From Diplonema papillatum (Eukaryota; Euglenozoa; Diplonemea; Diplonemida; Diplonemidae), in the NCBI GenBank assembly GCA_030068145.1, contig JAPJBO010000276.1, positions 186,001 to 250,000 of the forward strand: a stretch of DNA of 64,000 bases, given 5' to 3'. The first letter of the stretch is position 1. Every line of letters starts with the position of its first letter. The notes below the pieces were generated by a model that ran no database searches, was not told the origin of the DNA, and saw only the letters and a program-made list of their open reading frames with translations. Positions 29,912 to 40,639 of this stretch are shown here, piece by piece. A program made the position numbers and the translations under genes.

Positions 29912-30150
29912 GTAAGGGGCAAATACAATAAACACAATCTGATTTGTTCTTCGCTTGCACCACCGTGTGTTGCTTTCTCACTCAGGACTTTGACCTGTTG
30001 TGTTTGTGTGATTTGTCGTGTCGGGGTAGACCCGCATGACCTCACGTCCGTTCAACACGTGGTTCGGTAGTTGCAGCACTTGGGATCCCTTCTATTCTTT
30101 GTCGGGCAGCATCGTCGAGCATTTCCTTTCAAGCTGGCGCTTATGTAACA
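29912..30150 (-). repeat. SINE-B copy 2, full length, minus strand (intron 7)
   Basis: On the minus strand it reads TACATAAGCGCCAGCTTGAA, CTCGACGATGCTGCCCGACA, CCACGTGTTGAACGGACGTG and ends CAGATTGTGTTTATTGTATT. Confidence 0.8.
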
Positions 30151-30460
30151 GTACGTGTGCTTGTGCGTGTGTCAGATATGGCCGGCCTTCAGCAAGAAAA
30201 TGAGTCCCTTGTTTTCCCCCTTTTCCGTATTTCAGTGAAAACTTGCAGTAGCAGCATTCTCCTAATGCAGGAGTGAGAAGCCGACGGAGAATTCGCTTAA
30301 GCTTTTAAAGCTAGTACGTACTGGGTGGGTTCGGGGGGGCATGCGGTTTCGCGAGATAGAAAGATTTTCCCCGCCAGCCAGCCAAAGGAACTTGAAGTTC
30401 GTTCTTAATGCCTAGTGGAATTCCCTCGATGAATCGCAAGAACCCATTCATCGACGAAGG

Positions 30461-30515
30461 TCACCCGGAGACTCTAAAATCCTGGATTCTCAAGCGAACC
30501 ATAACTCTGAAAACC
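30461..30515 (+). other. Pre-exon repeat motif in intron 7
   Basis: GGTCACCCGGAGACTCTAAA, ATCCTGGATTCTCAAGCG and ACCATAACTCTGAAA, 103 nt before the exon 8 acceptor. It is the closest copy to the consensus. Confidence 0.75.
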
Positions 30516-30617
30516 CCCAGGTGGATATTCCTCAAAACAAGATCAACCGTACAGAGACACGAGACGGTACGAGCTCAACGGAGCTGGTGACGAGGAAGGC
30601 GAGGAGGGAGGTATTAG

Positions 30618-30908
30618 GCCGTCGATGTTCGGCGCCATGGACTGTCTTCCCGTGTGGCAGGAGCCCTCGGAAGCCTCCCGGCACGACTTCAACCAAATAC
30701 TCGATGTGTTCCTGTTTTCCAACTGGACGCCGACCAGCGACGAAGACCCGATCATCTCGTCTCTCGACTACGTCAGCGTGCAGCTCCGCATTGGTCTCAT
30801 TAGGCAGCGGGAGCACATCTCGCAAGCTCTCTTTGCCGACTTCCACCGCATCACCCTCCGGAAGCTGTTCTGGCAGCTGCTCAATTGGACGAACAAGCGC
30901 AAGCAATT
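30618..30908 (+). CDS. Large WWE-PDZ-TPR gene, exon 8
   Basis: Residues 1849-1946. The acceptor is GGTATTAG at 30617, which with exon 7 gives TVPEARPSMFGAMDCLPVW; the donor is CAAGCAATT before GTATGCG in phase 2. The segment NQILDVFLFSNWTPTSDEDP through SVQLRIGLIRQREHISQALF and FWQLLNWTNKRKQL appears helical; no family was recognised. Confidence 0.6.
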
Positions 30909-31284
30909 GTATGCGGGCTGCTTCAATTTTCTATTTTGTCGTATAAGATCGGGGCAGCAGTCAGTTGAGAGACTGGCAGGTGAGCAGCGTCACCTCCCCT
31001 AGCGAGCTCTCGGATCAAGCTGCGTCTGATGCAGCTGTTGTATGGATCGCCTACATACACTCAGCCGTGACCGCACCTTAATTGAGTCGCGGTCGGCGAT
31101 CCCCCAACCGCCAGCATCATGTACTTGTTGCGACGCGGTACAAGTGCCGACAGCACCGCCCGGCGACTAGAGGGCCACAAAAGTGGCCAACCGACCGGTC
31201 GGGGGGTGCTTAGCAGCCAATGGCCTTGGCTGAGTGCACACCTAAGCAGGGCTGCATCCTCGTATTGTAGCCGTGTTATGTATA

Positions 31285-31760
31285 AGGCTGCGTGGGGGCC
31301 TGGTCAACCACCTCATCACAATAGGCACAAACCTTTCTCGACAGTGATTGGACAGTCGGGAAGCCGGGGGCGGGTCTCCATGAAGAAGAAAAGCCAGGCA
31401 CCGGGATCTTCCTGACGAGCACGCAACCCGGTGAACTTAATCAAGAGTCGAAGATTAGCGTCGAAACTTCCTGGCTTTTCACGCCGCAGCAGAACGACCA
31501 CACCCTACCCAAACCCAAGCACCCTCTAAACGCGTTAGGGGACTTCACAAGGTTTCACAACGGAGTGACACAACACCCGAAACGAGTCGCACGCTTTTAC
31601 TTTTCTCAACCCCCCGCCATACCCAAGCCTCTACGGTCAACCGGAGACTTTAAAATACCGACCTTCTAATCCACAAATAACGCAAGAAAAAAGTAAAGCA
31701 AGACCTGCCCCCTACGCCTGCTGTCTCCGGTTGCTTCGGCAGACGACACATACTATTCCG
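31285..31760 (+). repeat. Repeat R5 copies 2 and 3 (intron 8)
   Basis: 31285-31390 repeats GGGGGCCTGGTCAACCACCT and GACAGTGATTGGACAGTCGG; 31690-31755 repeats GCAAGACCTGCCCCCTACGC. Between them, 31630-31685 is an isolated copy of the pre-exon motif (GTCAACCGGAGACTTTAAAA) with no exon after it. Confidence 0.7.
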
Positions 31761-32080
31761 ACGCTCTTGACAAGACAGATGGACAAAAGAAGGTGTTGTG
31801 TTGCCGACAATCAACCGGGGTTGATGTCGAGGCATAACTGTTGCACGGGGTAAAACCCCGTGCGTGCTAACACCGCAAGATAAGTCTTGAGCCGAGTGCC
31901 GGATGGAGAAGCTGACACCTCCCACGCTCTATCCGTCCCCCGAAGGATCCCGCCCCACCCGCCCCTCGGAGAGGAGTCACAGGACCCAAAAGCAGGTGTC
32001 GGAAACTCAAAGCCGACTGGTGAAAAGTGATGAGTGGGCAATACGTCGATTCAGCTGTTAACCACTTATAGCCCTGAACT

Positions 32081-32405
<325 letters not shown>

Positions 32406-32830
32406 GCACCTCTCGGGGCTCGGTGTGGATTTTGCGGCCAAAAAAAGACGCGCGGTTTTTGGGCTTCAAAAAGACCAAAAAAGACACACTGCAGGCGTGC
32501 AAGGGCGTGACCACAATCGCAGTGTACCGAGGGCTCGGTGTGGATTTTGCGGCCAAAAAAAAAAAGAAAAGGCATCTTATTTCTTATTTTCTTTCTCTAA
32601 CTAAAGCGCGTCACCAAAACTCCTTGCCAAACAAACAAAGGTCGCAAGACACCAAACTGATCGTCCTTCGGGATCGACGGTAACACAAAAAAAGACGCGC
32701 GGTTTTTTGGCTTCAAAAAAGACCAAAAAAGACACACTGCAGGCGTGCAAGGGCGTGGCCACAATCGCAGTGTACCGAGGGCTTTTTTGGTGTGGATCAA
32801 AAAGATTTTGCTGCCAAAAAGTATGAATGC
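32406..32830 (+). repeat. Tandemly duplicated A-rich block
   Basis: GTGTGGATTTTGCGGCCAAA, GACGCGCGGTTTTTGGGCTT and CACACTGCAGGCGTGCAAGG occur at 32423-32570 and again at 32685-32830. In between, CAAACTGATCGTCCTTCGGG is shared with 44165-44190. Confidence 0.75.
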
Positions 32831-33124
32831 GAAGCTCGCCCGCCTTTCTGCGGACATTCGAACACCCGCTCAGAGCTTGCCGCTGGCCTTCATAGGCACG
32901 GGACCAACTTTGAAAGCTCCCACCAGCGGCTATCTGAGGCGGTGGTGAGGCAACAGAGCGTCTCCCTCGAGGCCACGCAGGACCAAAAAAGACAAAAAAG
33001 ACACTTCAAAAAAGACCGGGGGGAACCTTAACCTCTCCCCACGCGTCCTCGCGGAGATGACTTGACGCTAGCATCGAACTTCTTGCATGAGCGGTGTTGA
33101 CGTGCAAATCGCTCGTCTAATCGG

Positions 33125-33255
33125 GTACTGGGTATAGGTGCGAAAGACCTACCGAACCATCTAGTAGGTGATTCACTCCGAAGTTTCCCTCAGGATAGCT
33201 AGAACAAAAACCGGAGTTACGCCATGTAAAGCGAATGCTTGAAGGCATTGGGGGG
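33125..33255 (+). rRNA. LSU rRNA fragment, domain II, plus strand (probable pseudogene)
   Basis: Matches conserved eukaryotic LSU positions: CGAACCATCTAGTAGGTG, CTCCGAAGTTTCCCTCAGGA, TAGCTAGAAC and GTAAAGCGAATG. The same region occurs on the minus strand at 52320-52525 in a form closer to the standard sequence (CATCTAGTAGCTGGTTCAC). Flanks are not rDNA. Confidence 0.8.
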
Positions 33256-33325
33256 AAATCGCTTGATCAGGCGACATTCTGCCCAAACGCAAAACCAGAA
33301 TTTCCCCCGTCGTAAACACCTTGCA

Positions 33326-33440
33326 AAAAACACGGCGGAGCCCAGCCCGCCGTGTTTTTGGTTAGCCCAGCCAGCCGGAGCTGGAGCTGGTTCAAAAAGC
33401 GACAGGCCCACCCGCTTTTCGGGTGAGCCCTTTTTTTTTT
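33326..33440 (+). terminator. Two hairpins, the second followed by T10
   Basis: Hairpin 1 has a perfect 13-bp stem (AAAAACACGGCGG at 33326-33338 with 33347-33359). Hairpin 2 (33405-33429, CACCCG/CGGGTG core with one mismatch outside) is followed by ten T residues. It looks like an intrinsic terminator, but in a eukaryotic context it may be coincidental or a Pol III stop. Confidence 0.3.
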
Positions 33441-33580
33441 CCGTTGCGAACAGCCGCCTAACAAAACCAGACTCACACCGCTGTTCTGTCTGCAGACACT
33501 CGAGTTTCGCCGCTGATGATCGTCCGCCTCATTGTGCCCGTGGCTTACCTAAATACCACCTCCTAGCTGGCATATGAGGA
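33440..33580 (+). repeat. Dispersed repeat R1, partial copy
   Basis: GAACAGCCGCCTAACAAAAC, CTGTTCTGTCTGCAGACACT and GATGATCGTCCGCCT match the middle of R1; the 3' end is missing. Confidence 0.65.
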
Positions 33581-33889
33581 CGGATATACAGCCGTTCTCA
33601 GAGTGCCGTGTGGACGTACGGCTGACGGGTGTACGTGTTGTCTTTAACCCTGTTTTTCAAGTGTTGGGAGCTCTGATCTGACCACTAAAACACACGCAGC
33701 TGTCTGCGTCTTGTTTTCAGTTCTTTGCAGGGCAACCCGCAGCCTCCCCCGGCGTCTCAGAGTCTCGTTGGCTCAGTCGAAGAATCGCCTCGCTATGTCC
33801 ATTTACACACGCGCACACAACCGCACACCCAACGCCCATGTTGTGATTCTTCGCTTTGCTCTCGTTTGGCCCACACGGTGCTGCCCATC

Positions 33890-34335
33890 AATATGCCAAG
33901 CGGCTGTTCTTCGACTAGACCCCAGCAGCGGGATGCCTTGATGTGGAAGATGACTTCAGACAGCCGTGTGCCAGGTGGCTGTTCTTCGGCGGTAGACATG
34001 GCTTCAGACAGCCGTGTGCCAAGCGGCTGTTCTTTGGCGGTCGACCCCAGCAGAGGGATGCCTTGATGAGGAAGATGACTTCAGCCGTGTGCCAAGCGGC
34101 TGTTCTTTGGCGGTAGACATGACATCAGACAGCCGTGTGCCAAGCGGCTGTTCTTTGGCGGTAGACCCCAGCAGAGGGATGCCTTGATGAGGAAGATGAC
34201 TTCAGCCGTGTGCCAAGCGGCTGTTCTTTGGCGGTAGACTCCAGCAGAGGGATGCCTTGATGAGGAAGATGACTTCAGCCGTGTGCCAAGCGGCTGTTCT
34301 TTGGCGGTAGACTCCAGCAGAGGGATGCCTTGATC
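33890..34335 (+). repeat. ~76-bp minisatellite, about six units
   Basis: Unit contains GTGTGCCAAGCGGCTGTTCT, TTGGCGGTAGACTCCAGCAG and GGATGCCTTGATGAGGAAGA. Units at the left are shorter and more diverged. Confidence 0.9.
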
Positions 34336-34856
34336 CCGAAGGGCGACCATCATCCTGGACCCAAGCAAACTCTGGACGGGGGAGACCCTGCCTGAAGGAA
34401 TCAACCACCCCCGGGTGGGCTAGTTTGACACAAGTTGTCAACACAGGGGACTTTGGAAACCCGGTTTCCCGGTTTCAGAAACCGGGTTTTTCCTGTTTCG
34501 GTTTCGGTTTGTCAAAAAAATAAAAATAATTTATAAATTATGATTTCAAGTGGCCCCTGTACTGTACTGTACTGCAGTTACATGGCGCGTCACGGTGTGT
34601 CGCTGCAATTCGAAGCTTTTCACTTACCATCTCCGGAGTTTGATAGTGAGCACACCAATACCGCAAGCTTATATCTCACCACCCCCCTTCGTCTCCTTGT
34701 TTGCGTGCGCGGGGCGACGGTTCCAGGACTCAGACACCCACAGGCACCACCGAGCCCCCAAACCGGGTTTTTGGCTGAAACCGGCTTTTTTGCTCGGTCA
34801 GACAAAGAGCTAAAGTCCCCTGTGTCAACAGGAAGAAGAAGAAAAGAAAAAGAAAA

Positions 34857-35150
34857 AGAAAAAGAAAAAGACCGTTCCTGGTCCAGGAACGTGACGGTCA
34901 ACCACAGCTTGCAAAGCTTGAGTCGGAGGCAGCACAGTGCCACAACCCCGTCCGCTTTGCCCTGTGGCTGACCGTCTCGACGAGCTTGTGTTCAGCGCAA
35001 GCGCCAAGCCCCAAGGTGCGCCACGCCTTGATGCTTTAGTTTGGGAAATCGGTAGCCACTTGACCCGTAGGCCCGTGGCTCTGCAGTACCGCCGAACACG
35101 TGAAGCTTGGCTCCCGTGTAGCAGGCTTTCCCTGGTACCCGAACAGGAAA
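34857..35150 (+). repeat. Dispersed repeat R7, copy 1
   Basis: CCTGGTCCAGGAACGTGACG, CTTGCAAAGCTTGAGTCGGA, CGACGAGCTTGTGTTCAGCG and GTAGCAGGCTTTCCCTGGTA recur at 44300-44580 (close copy); 52935-53040 has a partial copy on the minus strand. About 290 bp, no coding potential. Confidence 0.8.
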
Positions 35151-35217
35151 AGAAAAAAAAAAACTGACTGCGCGATAATCGCCGGAAACACAAAAAGAGA
35201 GCAGCCCTCTCGCAAAT

Positions 35218-35392
35218 GAGCCCGCTGCCCGTGGTGAAGCCGATGGCTGCGGCGCAGCCGAAGGAGCGCGCGTCGTGGACGGTTTTGCCCTGCGTGGTTG
35301 CTTGTATGTTTTGTTCCGCAGGGATCGGGCTGAGCTTGGGGTTCACGCCGCCGGCGTTCAACACGGGCGAGGCAATAGGGGACCTGTAAGGG
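35218..35392 (+). pseudogene. Relic of sugar transporter 1 exon 1
   Basis: Repeats the leader and first 58 codons of the gene at 35858 (ATGAGCCCGCTGCCCGTGGT to GGCGAGGCAATAGGGGACCT), then stops with TAA and meets a MITE. Differences include TCG to CCG. It shares the A-rich leader before the ATG, so promoter-proximal sequence was duplicated too. Confidence 0.9.
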
Positions 35393-35397
35393 CAGGC

Positions 35398-35632
35398 TGG
35401 ACTGAACCGGTCCACCCCTGTCCCCTGGAACTGCATTGAATTTGATTCTGTCCATCCCCTCTTGATAGACCGTGATAGACCGAAGAATACAGCACCGGGC
35501 AATTCGATGCAGCTCTACGGACTAGGGATGGACCTGATAGACCGTGGTGGACCGTGATTCACTGTGATAAACAGCGGCAGGCACTTCGATGCAGGTTCTC
35601 AAGAGATAGGGACGGACCGGCTCAGAATTGCA
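35398..35632. mobile_element. R3-family MITE between relic and gene
   Basis: Left end CCGGTCCACCCCTGTCCCCT with GGAACTGCATTGAA; right end TTCGATGCAGGTTCTC and GGGACGGACCGGCTCAG, inverted relative to the left. Related TIRs (TGAGCCA-T-CACCCC) bound 41590-41790, 45240-45597 and 48699-49174, and single ends lie at 562-600 and 51886-51928. Confidence 0.65.
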
Positions 35633-35857
35633 TGCTGCCGTCTGCCTAAAATAGTAGTACAAGTATCCCGGAGGCTCTAAGCACCCCGGCACGCTCCATT
35701 AAACTCTCTGCCAGGCCGAGAGGAAGCCGAAGAAGAGAATCAAAACAAGTCAAAAGAGAAAGCGAAAGATAAGCGGGGTTTCGGTCGCATCAAACAAAAA
35801 GAGAAAGCGAAAGATATAACAAAAAAAAAAAAAAAAGAGAGAGAGCACCTGTCGCAA

Positions 35858-36441
35858 ATGAGCCCACTGCCCGTGGTGAAGCCGATGGCTGCGGCGCAGC
35901 CGAAGGAGCGCGCCTCTTGGACGGTTTTGCTTTGCGTGGTCGCGTGTATGTTTTGTTCCGCAGGGATCGGGCTGAGCTTGGGGTTCACGTCGCCGGCGTT
36001 CAACACGGGCGAGGCAACAGGGGACCTGCTGAAGAAGGACAAGCTGGACGTCGAGATGGCGATGTCCTCGCAGCAGATGACGTGGTTCGGGTCCATCGTG
36101 AACTTGGGCGCCGGCTTCGGCGCCGTGCTAGGCGGGTACCCGGTCGCGCGGTTCGGGAAACGGGCTGGGATGGTCACGTCGAACCTGCTGTACGCTGTCG
36201 GGTGGGCGATGCAGCTCTCCGTCTCGACCGTTGAGCCCGGGGAATCTAACGAGGACCAGATGGTGATCCTGTTGGTGGCCCGATTCATCCTCGGCCTCGC
36301 GGTGGGTGGAGTCTGCAGCACAACCGCGACGTACCTCACGGAGGTGTCCGTCCTCAAGCACAGAGGCACCATCGGCACGCTGTTCCAAGTCGGCGTTACC
36401 GTCGGCTACTTCTTCCTGTACCTCCTCGGCCTCTACCTCAA
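35858..36441 (+). CDS. MFS sugar transporter 1, exon 1
   Basis: Gene of five exons (35858-36441, 37187-37346, 37674-37761, 38107-38328, 39353-40041); all phases fit, giving 580 residues. Exon 1 covers residues 1-195 with TM1-TM5: VLLCVVACMFCSAGIGLSLG, the TWFGSIVNLGAGFGAVLGGY helix, the loop motif ARFGKR and FILGLAVGGVCSTTATYLTE. These fit the MFS_1/sugar porter family (GLUT, ERD6 type), which moves hexoses across membranes. The start is the ATG after an A-rich leader. The donor is CCTCAA before GTATGCT, phase 2. A truncated copy lies upstream at 35218. Confidence 0.9.
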
Positions 36442-36479
36442 GTATGCTTTTTTCCAGAGTTCTTCCTCCCAGCCGCGTG

Positions 36480-36870
36480 CCGCCTTCACGACAAGGGCGG
36501 CAGGTCTCAGGGCTTACCCCACGTTTCTGCGCGACAAGAGCGGGTTTTGGGGCTGTACCCCAAGTTGCTGCGACAAGAGCGGCAGGTTTCGAGGCTTACC
36601 CCAAGTTTCACAAGGGCGGCAGGTCTCAGGGCTTACCCCAGGTTCTTGCGCAACAAGAGCGGCGGGTTTCAAGGCTTACCCCAAGTTTCTGCGCGACAAG
36701 AGCGGATTTTGGGGCTGTACCCCAAGTTGCTGCGACGAGAGCGGCAGGTTTCAAGGCTTACCCCAAGTTTCTCCGCGACAAGGGCGGCAGGTCTCAGGGC
36801 TTACCCCACGTTTCTGCGCGACAAGAGCGGGTTTTGGGGCTGTACCCCAAGTTGCTGCGACCCCAAGTTC
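36480..36870 (+). repeat. Complex minisatellite in transporter intron 1
   Basis: Alternating units containing GGGGCTGTACCCCAAGTTGC, GAGCGGCAGGTTTCAAGGCT, TACCCCAAGTTTCTGCGCGA and GGCGGCAGGTCTCAGGGCTT. The reading frame of exon 1 stays open through it by chance of composition. Confidence 0.85.
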
Positions 36871-36924
36871 ACCGAATGCAGAAAGGCCTCAACATTACTG
36901 TTTCCACACGTCCTGTCGGCGTTC

Positions 36925-37178
36925 TGACGAACCCCGAACAGCCGCTTTGACAGCTCACACCGCTGTCCTGTCTGCAGAACTTAGGTTCTACGCTGACAGT
37001 CCAGCTTATGCGTCCGGGGCTTAAAAGATCGCAAACGCGGTGCGAATAGGACCAGTATAACCATTAAGCATTCCAAGCATGTTCTTGCAATCCCCTCCTA
37101 TAACCATTCCAAGCATGTTCTTGCAATCCCCTCACTATAACCATTCCAAGCATGTTCTTGCAATCCCCTCCCTCTTTC
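36925..37178 (+). repeat. R1 partial copy with its end repeated three times
   Basis: CTGTCCTGTCTGCAG and a diverged R1 body, then ATTCCAAGCATGTTCTTGCA three times at ~43-bp spacing (37068-37172), just before the exon 2 acceptor. Confidence 0.8.
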
Positions 37179-37186
37179 ACACACAG

Positions 37187-37346
37187 CTGGCGCCAGTTGT
37201 GCATCATGTGTCTCTGCGTCAGCGGAGTCGCTGTCGTTCTTTGCTGCCTGGTCCCGGAGTCTCCATCGTGGCTCTTGACGAAGGGCAGGGTCGACGACGC
37301 TCGCCACGCTCTCTTCCGCTTGAAGACGGCAGACAGCGACTTCGAG
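37187..37346 (+). CDS. MFS sugar transporter 1, exon 2
   Basis: Residues 195-248, acceptor CACACACAG, donor TTCGAG before GTGTGCA (phase 0). It encodes TM6 (MCLCVSGVAVVLCCL) and the family signature VPESPSWLLTKGRVDDARHA, equivalent to PESPRWL-x-GR in sugar porters, with Ser at the usual Arg position. Confidence 0.8.
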
Positions 37347-37619
37347 GTGTGCACTCTGTCGGATGCGAAAACGTTCAAAAAAGCGGCGTTTTACAGCAGC
37401 AAACACTGATTGTTTTCAGACAATAAAAGTGCTAGTCCACCACAGCGAGGCTTAGAGGCTTATACCCTGCACACGCGAAGAACAAGAAACCCCTGCCTTA
37501 TCGTGTCCATCACCTTTGGTCAGTGGATGCTGGTCGTTACTTCATTTATCAGTGCAAGCCCCAACTCCGGAAATGTTCATTCCGGTGATATGTTGATGTG
37601 TACGCTCTCAATCGGCGAT

Positions 37620-37673
37620 TGCAAATCCAGGATTCCCAAGGCGCAATTTCACTCTACAACCAACATCACTTAG
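37620..37673 (+). other. Pre-exon repeat motif before transporter exon 3
   Basis: AAATCCAGGATTCCCAAGGC and AATTTCACTCTAC, then the acceptor CATCACTTAG. It resembles the exon 5 motif of the large gene (AAATTCAGGATTCTCAAGC with TTTCAACTCT). Confidence 0.5.
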
Positions 37674-37761
37674 GGTCTCGAGCGGGAGATGTGGAAAGCG
37701 AAAGGCAACGAAGAGGGGTTCAAGCCGATCGCGTGCGTGACGATGCCGAACACCACGCTGG
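37674..37761 (+). CDS. MFS sugar transporter 1, exon 3
   Basis: Residues 249-278: GLEREMWKAKGNEEGFKPIA and CVTMPNTTLG, part of the cytoplasmic loop between TM6 and TM7. Acceptor CACTTAG, donor CGCTGG before GTATGTG (phase 1). The small exon rests mainly on phase and the GTATGT donor; later AGs (before CGGGAG or ATGTGG) would also keep frame. Confidence 0.6.
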
Positions 37762-38106
37762 GTATGTGCTTTCCACATCGACAACTCACAGCGAGAGAAG
37801 GCGGAAAGAGCGGGTCTGTGTGTTGGCAATGCATTGCTGGCAATAAAAACTTAGGAACTTGGCAGCGTACTACATGAAGCTTGCCAAAGGTCCTTTTGTT
37901 CTCCTGAGACGAGCACGGGTGTTCTTCACCCCAGAAACATGTTTTTAGGGTTCCTGACCCCAAGTCAGATGAGAGGGGCGCCTAGAAGCACGAGGGAAGG
38001 GCGAAAATCGCCCTTCGAAGAATAGGCATTCTGGCCGATCAGCAGGTAGCTCACTAACAGGCCAATCCCCCGCACGTGCAAACAAAACGTACGAACCAAC
38101 CCGCAG

Positions 38107-38328
38107 AAGAAGTGAAGACGGCGCCGGAGGTTTCGGTCGTGGCGATGGACGAAGGCGGGCTGACCGTCCCAGCCGCCAAGCTGTTCGGAGTCAGCCCCGC
38201 GCAGCCCATCCCCGAGGGAACGGTCGTCGCCCCGTCGGCCGAGGCCCCCTGCCCAGTTGCCGTCGCGGTTGCTCTCGTTACCCCGGCTCCGCCGCCCGCG
38301 GTTCCGCCCGCCCCGCGCTCCGTGACGA
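38107..38328 (+). CDS. MFS sugar transporter 1, exon 4 (loop insertion)
   Basis: Residues 278-352: EEVKTAPEVSVVAMDEGGLT, then VPAAKLFGVSPAQPIPEGTV and a Pro/Ala/Val-rich stretch. Acceptor ACCCGCAG; donor GTGACGA before GTATGCC (phase 1). It extends the TM6-TM7 loop well beyond that of typical sugar porters and looks disordered, so it may be a regulatory or interaction segment. Confidence 0.65.
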
Positions 38329-38365
38329 GTATGCCCCCTCTTTTTGGTAAACTTTGGACTGAATG

Positions 38366-39175
38366 TGGACCGAAAATGTGGACCCAAACTTTCGACCCAA
38401 ACTTTGGACCCTTACTTTGGACCCAAACTTTGGACCCAAACTTTGGACCCAAACTTTGGACCCAAACTTTGGACCCAAACTTTGGACCCAAACTTTGGAC
38501 CCAAACTTTGGACCCAAACTTTGGACCCAAACTTTGGACCCAAACTTTGGACCCAAACTTTGGACCCAAACTTTGGACCCAAACTTTGGACCCAAACTTT
38601 GGACCCAAACTTTGGACCCAAACTTTGGACCCAAACTTTGGACCCAAACTTTGGACCCAAACTTTGGACCCAAACTTTGGACCCAAACTTTGGACCCAAA
38701 CTTTGGACCCAAACTTTGGACCCAAACTTTGGACCCAAACTTTGGACCCAAACTTTGGACCCAAACTTTGGACCCAAACTTTGGACCCAAACTTTGGACC
38801 CAAACTTTGGACCCAAACTTTGGACCCAAACTTTGGACCCAAACTTTGGACCCAAACTTTGGACCCAAACTTTGGACCCAAACTTTGGACCCAAACTTTG
38901 GACCCAAACTTTGGACCCAAACTTTGGACCCAAACTTTGGACCCAAACTTTGGACCCAAACTTTGGACCCAAACTTTGGACCCAAACTTTGGACCCAAAC
39001 ATTGGACCCAAACTTTGGACCCAAACATTGGACCTAAACTTTAGACCCAAACTTTGGACCCAAACATTGGACCTAAACTTTAGACCCAAACTTTGGACCC
39101 AAACATTGGACCTAAACTTTAGACCCAAACTTTGGACCCAAACATTGGACCTAAACTTTAGACCCAAAAGTTCGG
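38366..39175 (+). repeat. 13-bp minisatellite (GGACCCAAACTTT), ~60 units
   Basis: About 800 bp of near-perfect 13-bp units within intron 4 of the transporter. The right end turns into a 39-bp higher-order unit (GGACCTAAACTTTA with GACCCAAACTTT and GGACCCAAACAT). All six frames stay open through it because 13 is not a multiple of 3 and no unit makes a stop, so the long ORFs here are artefacts. Confidence 0.97.
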
Positions 39176-39327
39176 AAAATTATGGAAAAACTTATATTCT
39201 TGCGACAACCAATTTCTGCTTCCCCGGAGACAGTATTTGTTGCAGCTAAAAAACCTCAAAGGTTGAAAGGGACCAGTGGGCTGCACTTCTATTCAGCCGC
39301 TACCCACTTAAAAGCCCCGAACTTCAA

Positions 39328-39352
39328 CACACACACACACACACACACACAG
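39328..39352 (+). repeat. (AC)n tract ending at the exon 5 acceptor
   Basis: A short AC array followed by AG, the acceptor of transporter exon 5. It mirrors the (AC)96-AG acceptor at 32275. Confidence 0.9.
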
Positions 39353-40041
39353 TCAAAGCCCTGCTGATGGGTGTCGGGCTGATGATCACGCAGCAGCTTT
39401 CGGGGATCAACGCGGTGATGGCGTACGCGAGTTATATCCTTGGGATCGCAGTGCCCGACATTGACGAGGCGAATCGGTACACGGTGGGCGTGCAGGCTCT
39501 GCAGCTGGTGGTGACGGCTTGCTCCGCGTTCCTGATTGAGAGGTTCGGGCGGAAGCCGATGATGCTCGCGTCGTGCGGCGGGCTCGTGGCGAGCATAGCG
39601 CTGATGAACGTCTACTTCTTCGACGATTCGAACCCGCCGGCGCTGGTCATCATCGCGCTGCACACGTACGTCGCGGCGTTCTCCCTCGGCATGGGGCCCG
39701 TCCCATGGTTCATCATGGGCGAGTTGTTCCACCCGGACGTTCGTAGCGCGTGCACGAGCTTTGCCACCGCCGTGAACTGGTCCCTGTGCTTCGGCGTGAC
39801 GAAGACCGTGCACGACCTCCAAGCGACGTTCGGCGGCGGCGACGTCGGCATGGGCTGGGTGTTCTCGGCGTACGGAACCTCGTGCACCCTCGGCGCCCTC
39901 TTCATCTTGTTCTGCATCCCGGAAACCAAAGGGAAGCCGTACGCGGTCATCGAGGCCGAGCTTCGCGGCGGCAAACGGGACCCCCCCGCCGACGCGGCCC
40001 CCGGCAGTGCGAACCCCCTGGCCTCCGTTGTGTGCGCATAG
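39353..40041 (+). CDS. MFS sugar transporter 1, exon 5
   Basis: Residues 352-580 with TM7-TM12. TM7 has the sugar-porter motif LMITQQLSGINAVMAYAS; the central loop motif is ERFGRKPMM; TM10 has SLGMGPVPWFIMGELFHPDV; TM12 is followed by FCIPETKGK (family PETKG). QQLSGIN and PW are sugar-binding or gating residues in GLUT-type proteins. The C-terminal tail (AELRGGKRDPPADAAPGSAN) is hydrophilic. Stop TAG at 40039. The 3' part is duplicated twice downstream. Confidence 0.92.
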
Positions 40042-40227
40042 GTGAGGTCAGACGATGCACACGCGACTGGCGGTCTGATTCCTGCGGCATTATCTCGCTT
40101 TTTAGGGCTAACTCTTGCGGGGAGGGGGTTGCCTTTCAATGCATTGTGCAAGCATGTTCTGGGGATTTCTAGCCTGAAAACGACAAGCATGGAAAGCAAA
40201 CAACCGGTACGCTACAAATCCTACTCG

Positions 40228-40449
40228 TGAGACACGACCTCCAAAAGCGACGTTGGCATGGGCTGGGTGTTCTCGGCGTACGGAATCTCGTGCACCCTCG
40301 GCGCCCTCTTCATCTTGTTCTGCATCCCGGAAACCAAAGGGAAGCCGTATGCGGTCATCGAGGCCGAGCTTCGCGGCGGCAAACGGGACCCCCCCGCCGA
40401 CGCGGCCCCCGGCAGTGCGAACCCCCTGGTCTCCGTTGTGTGCGCTTGA
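40228..40449 (+). pseudogene. Relic of transporter exon 5 3' end, copy 2
   Basis: A nearly exact copy of 39820-40041 (MGWVFSAYGISCTLGALFIL to the stop), about 410 bp downstream, together with ~180 bp of 3' flank. Preceded by GACCTCCAAAAGCGACG with two inserted bases; no upstream exon. Confidence 0.9.
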
Positions 40450-40639
40450 GGTGAGGTCAGACGATGCGCACTGGCGGTCTGATTCCTGCGGCATTATCTC
40501 GCTTTTTAGGGCTAACTAACTCTTGCGGGGAGGGGGTTGCCCTTCAATGCATTGTGCAAACATGTTTTGGGGGTTGGATCGGAGTTTTCAACCTGAATAT
40601 GACTAACATGGGAAGCGAACAACCGGCACGCCACGGATG

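Noticed and set aside
36442..37024. Extension of transporter 1 exon 1 through the open frame to 37024
   Set aside because: The frame enters a minisatellite after a GTATGCT donor, whereas TM6 and the PESPSW signature occur in phase in exon 2 at 37187.
38054..39249. Long ORFs of 220-320 residues on both strands with WVQSLGPKFGSK- or LWTQTLDPNFGPK-type repeats
   Set aside because: They are read-through of a 13-bp minisatellite that contains no stop in any frame; they lie in a transporter intron.
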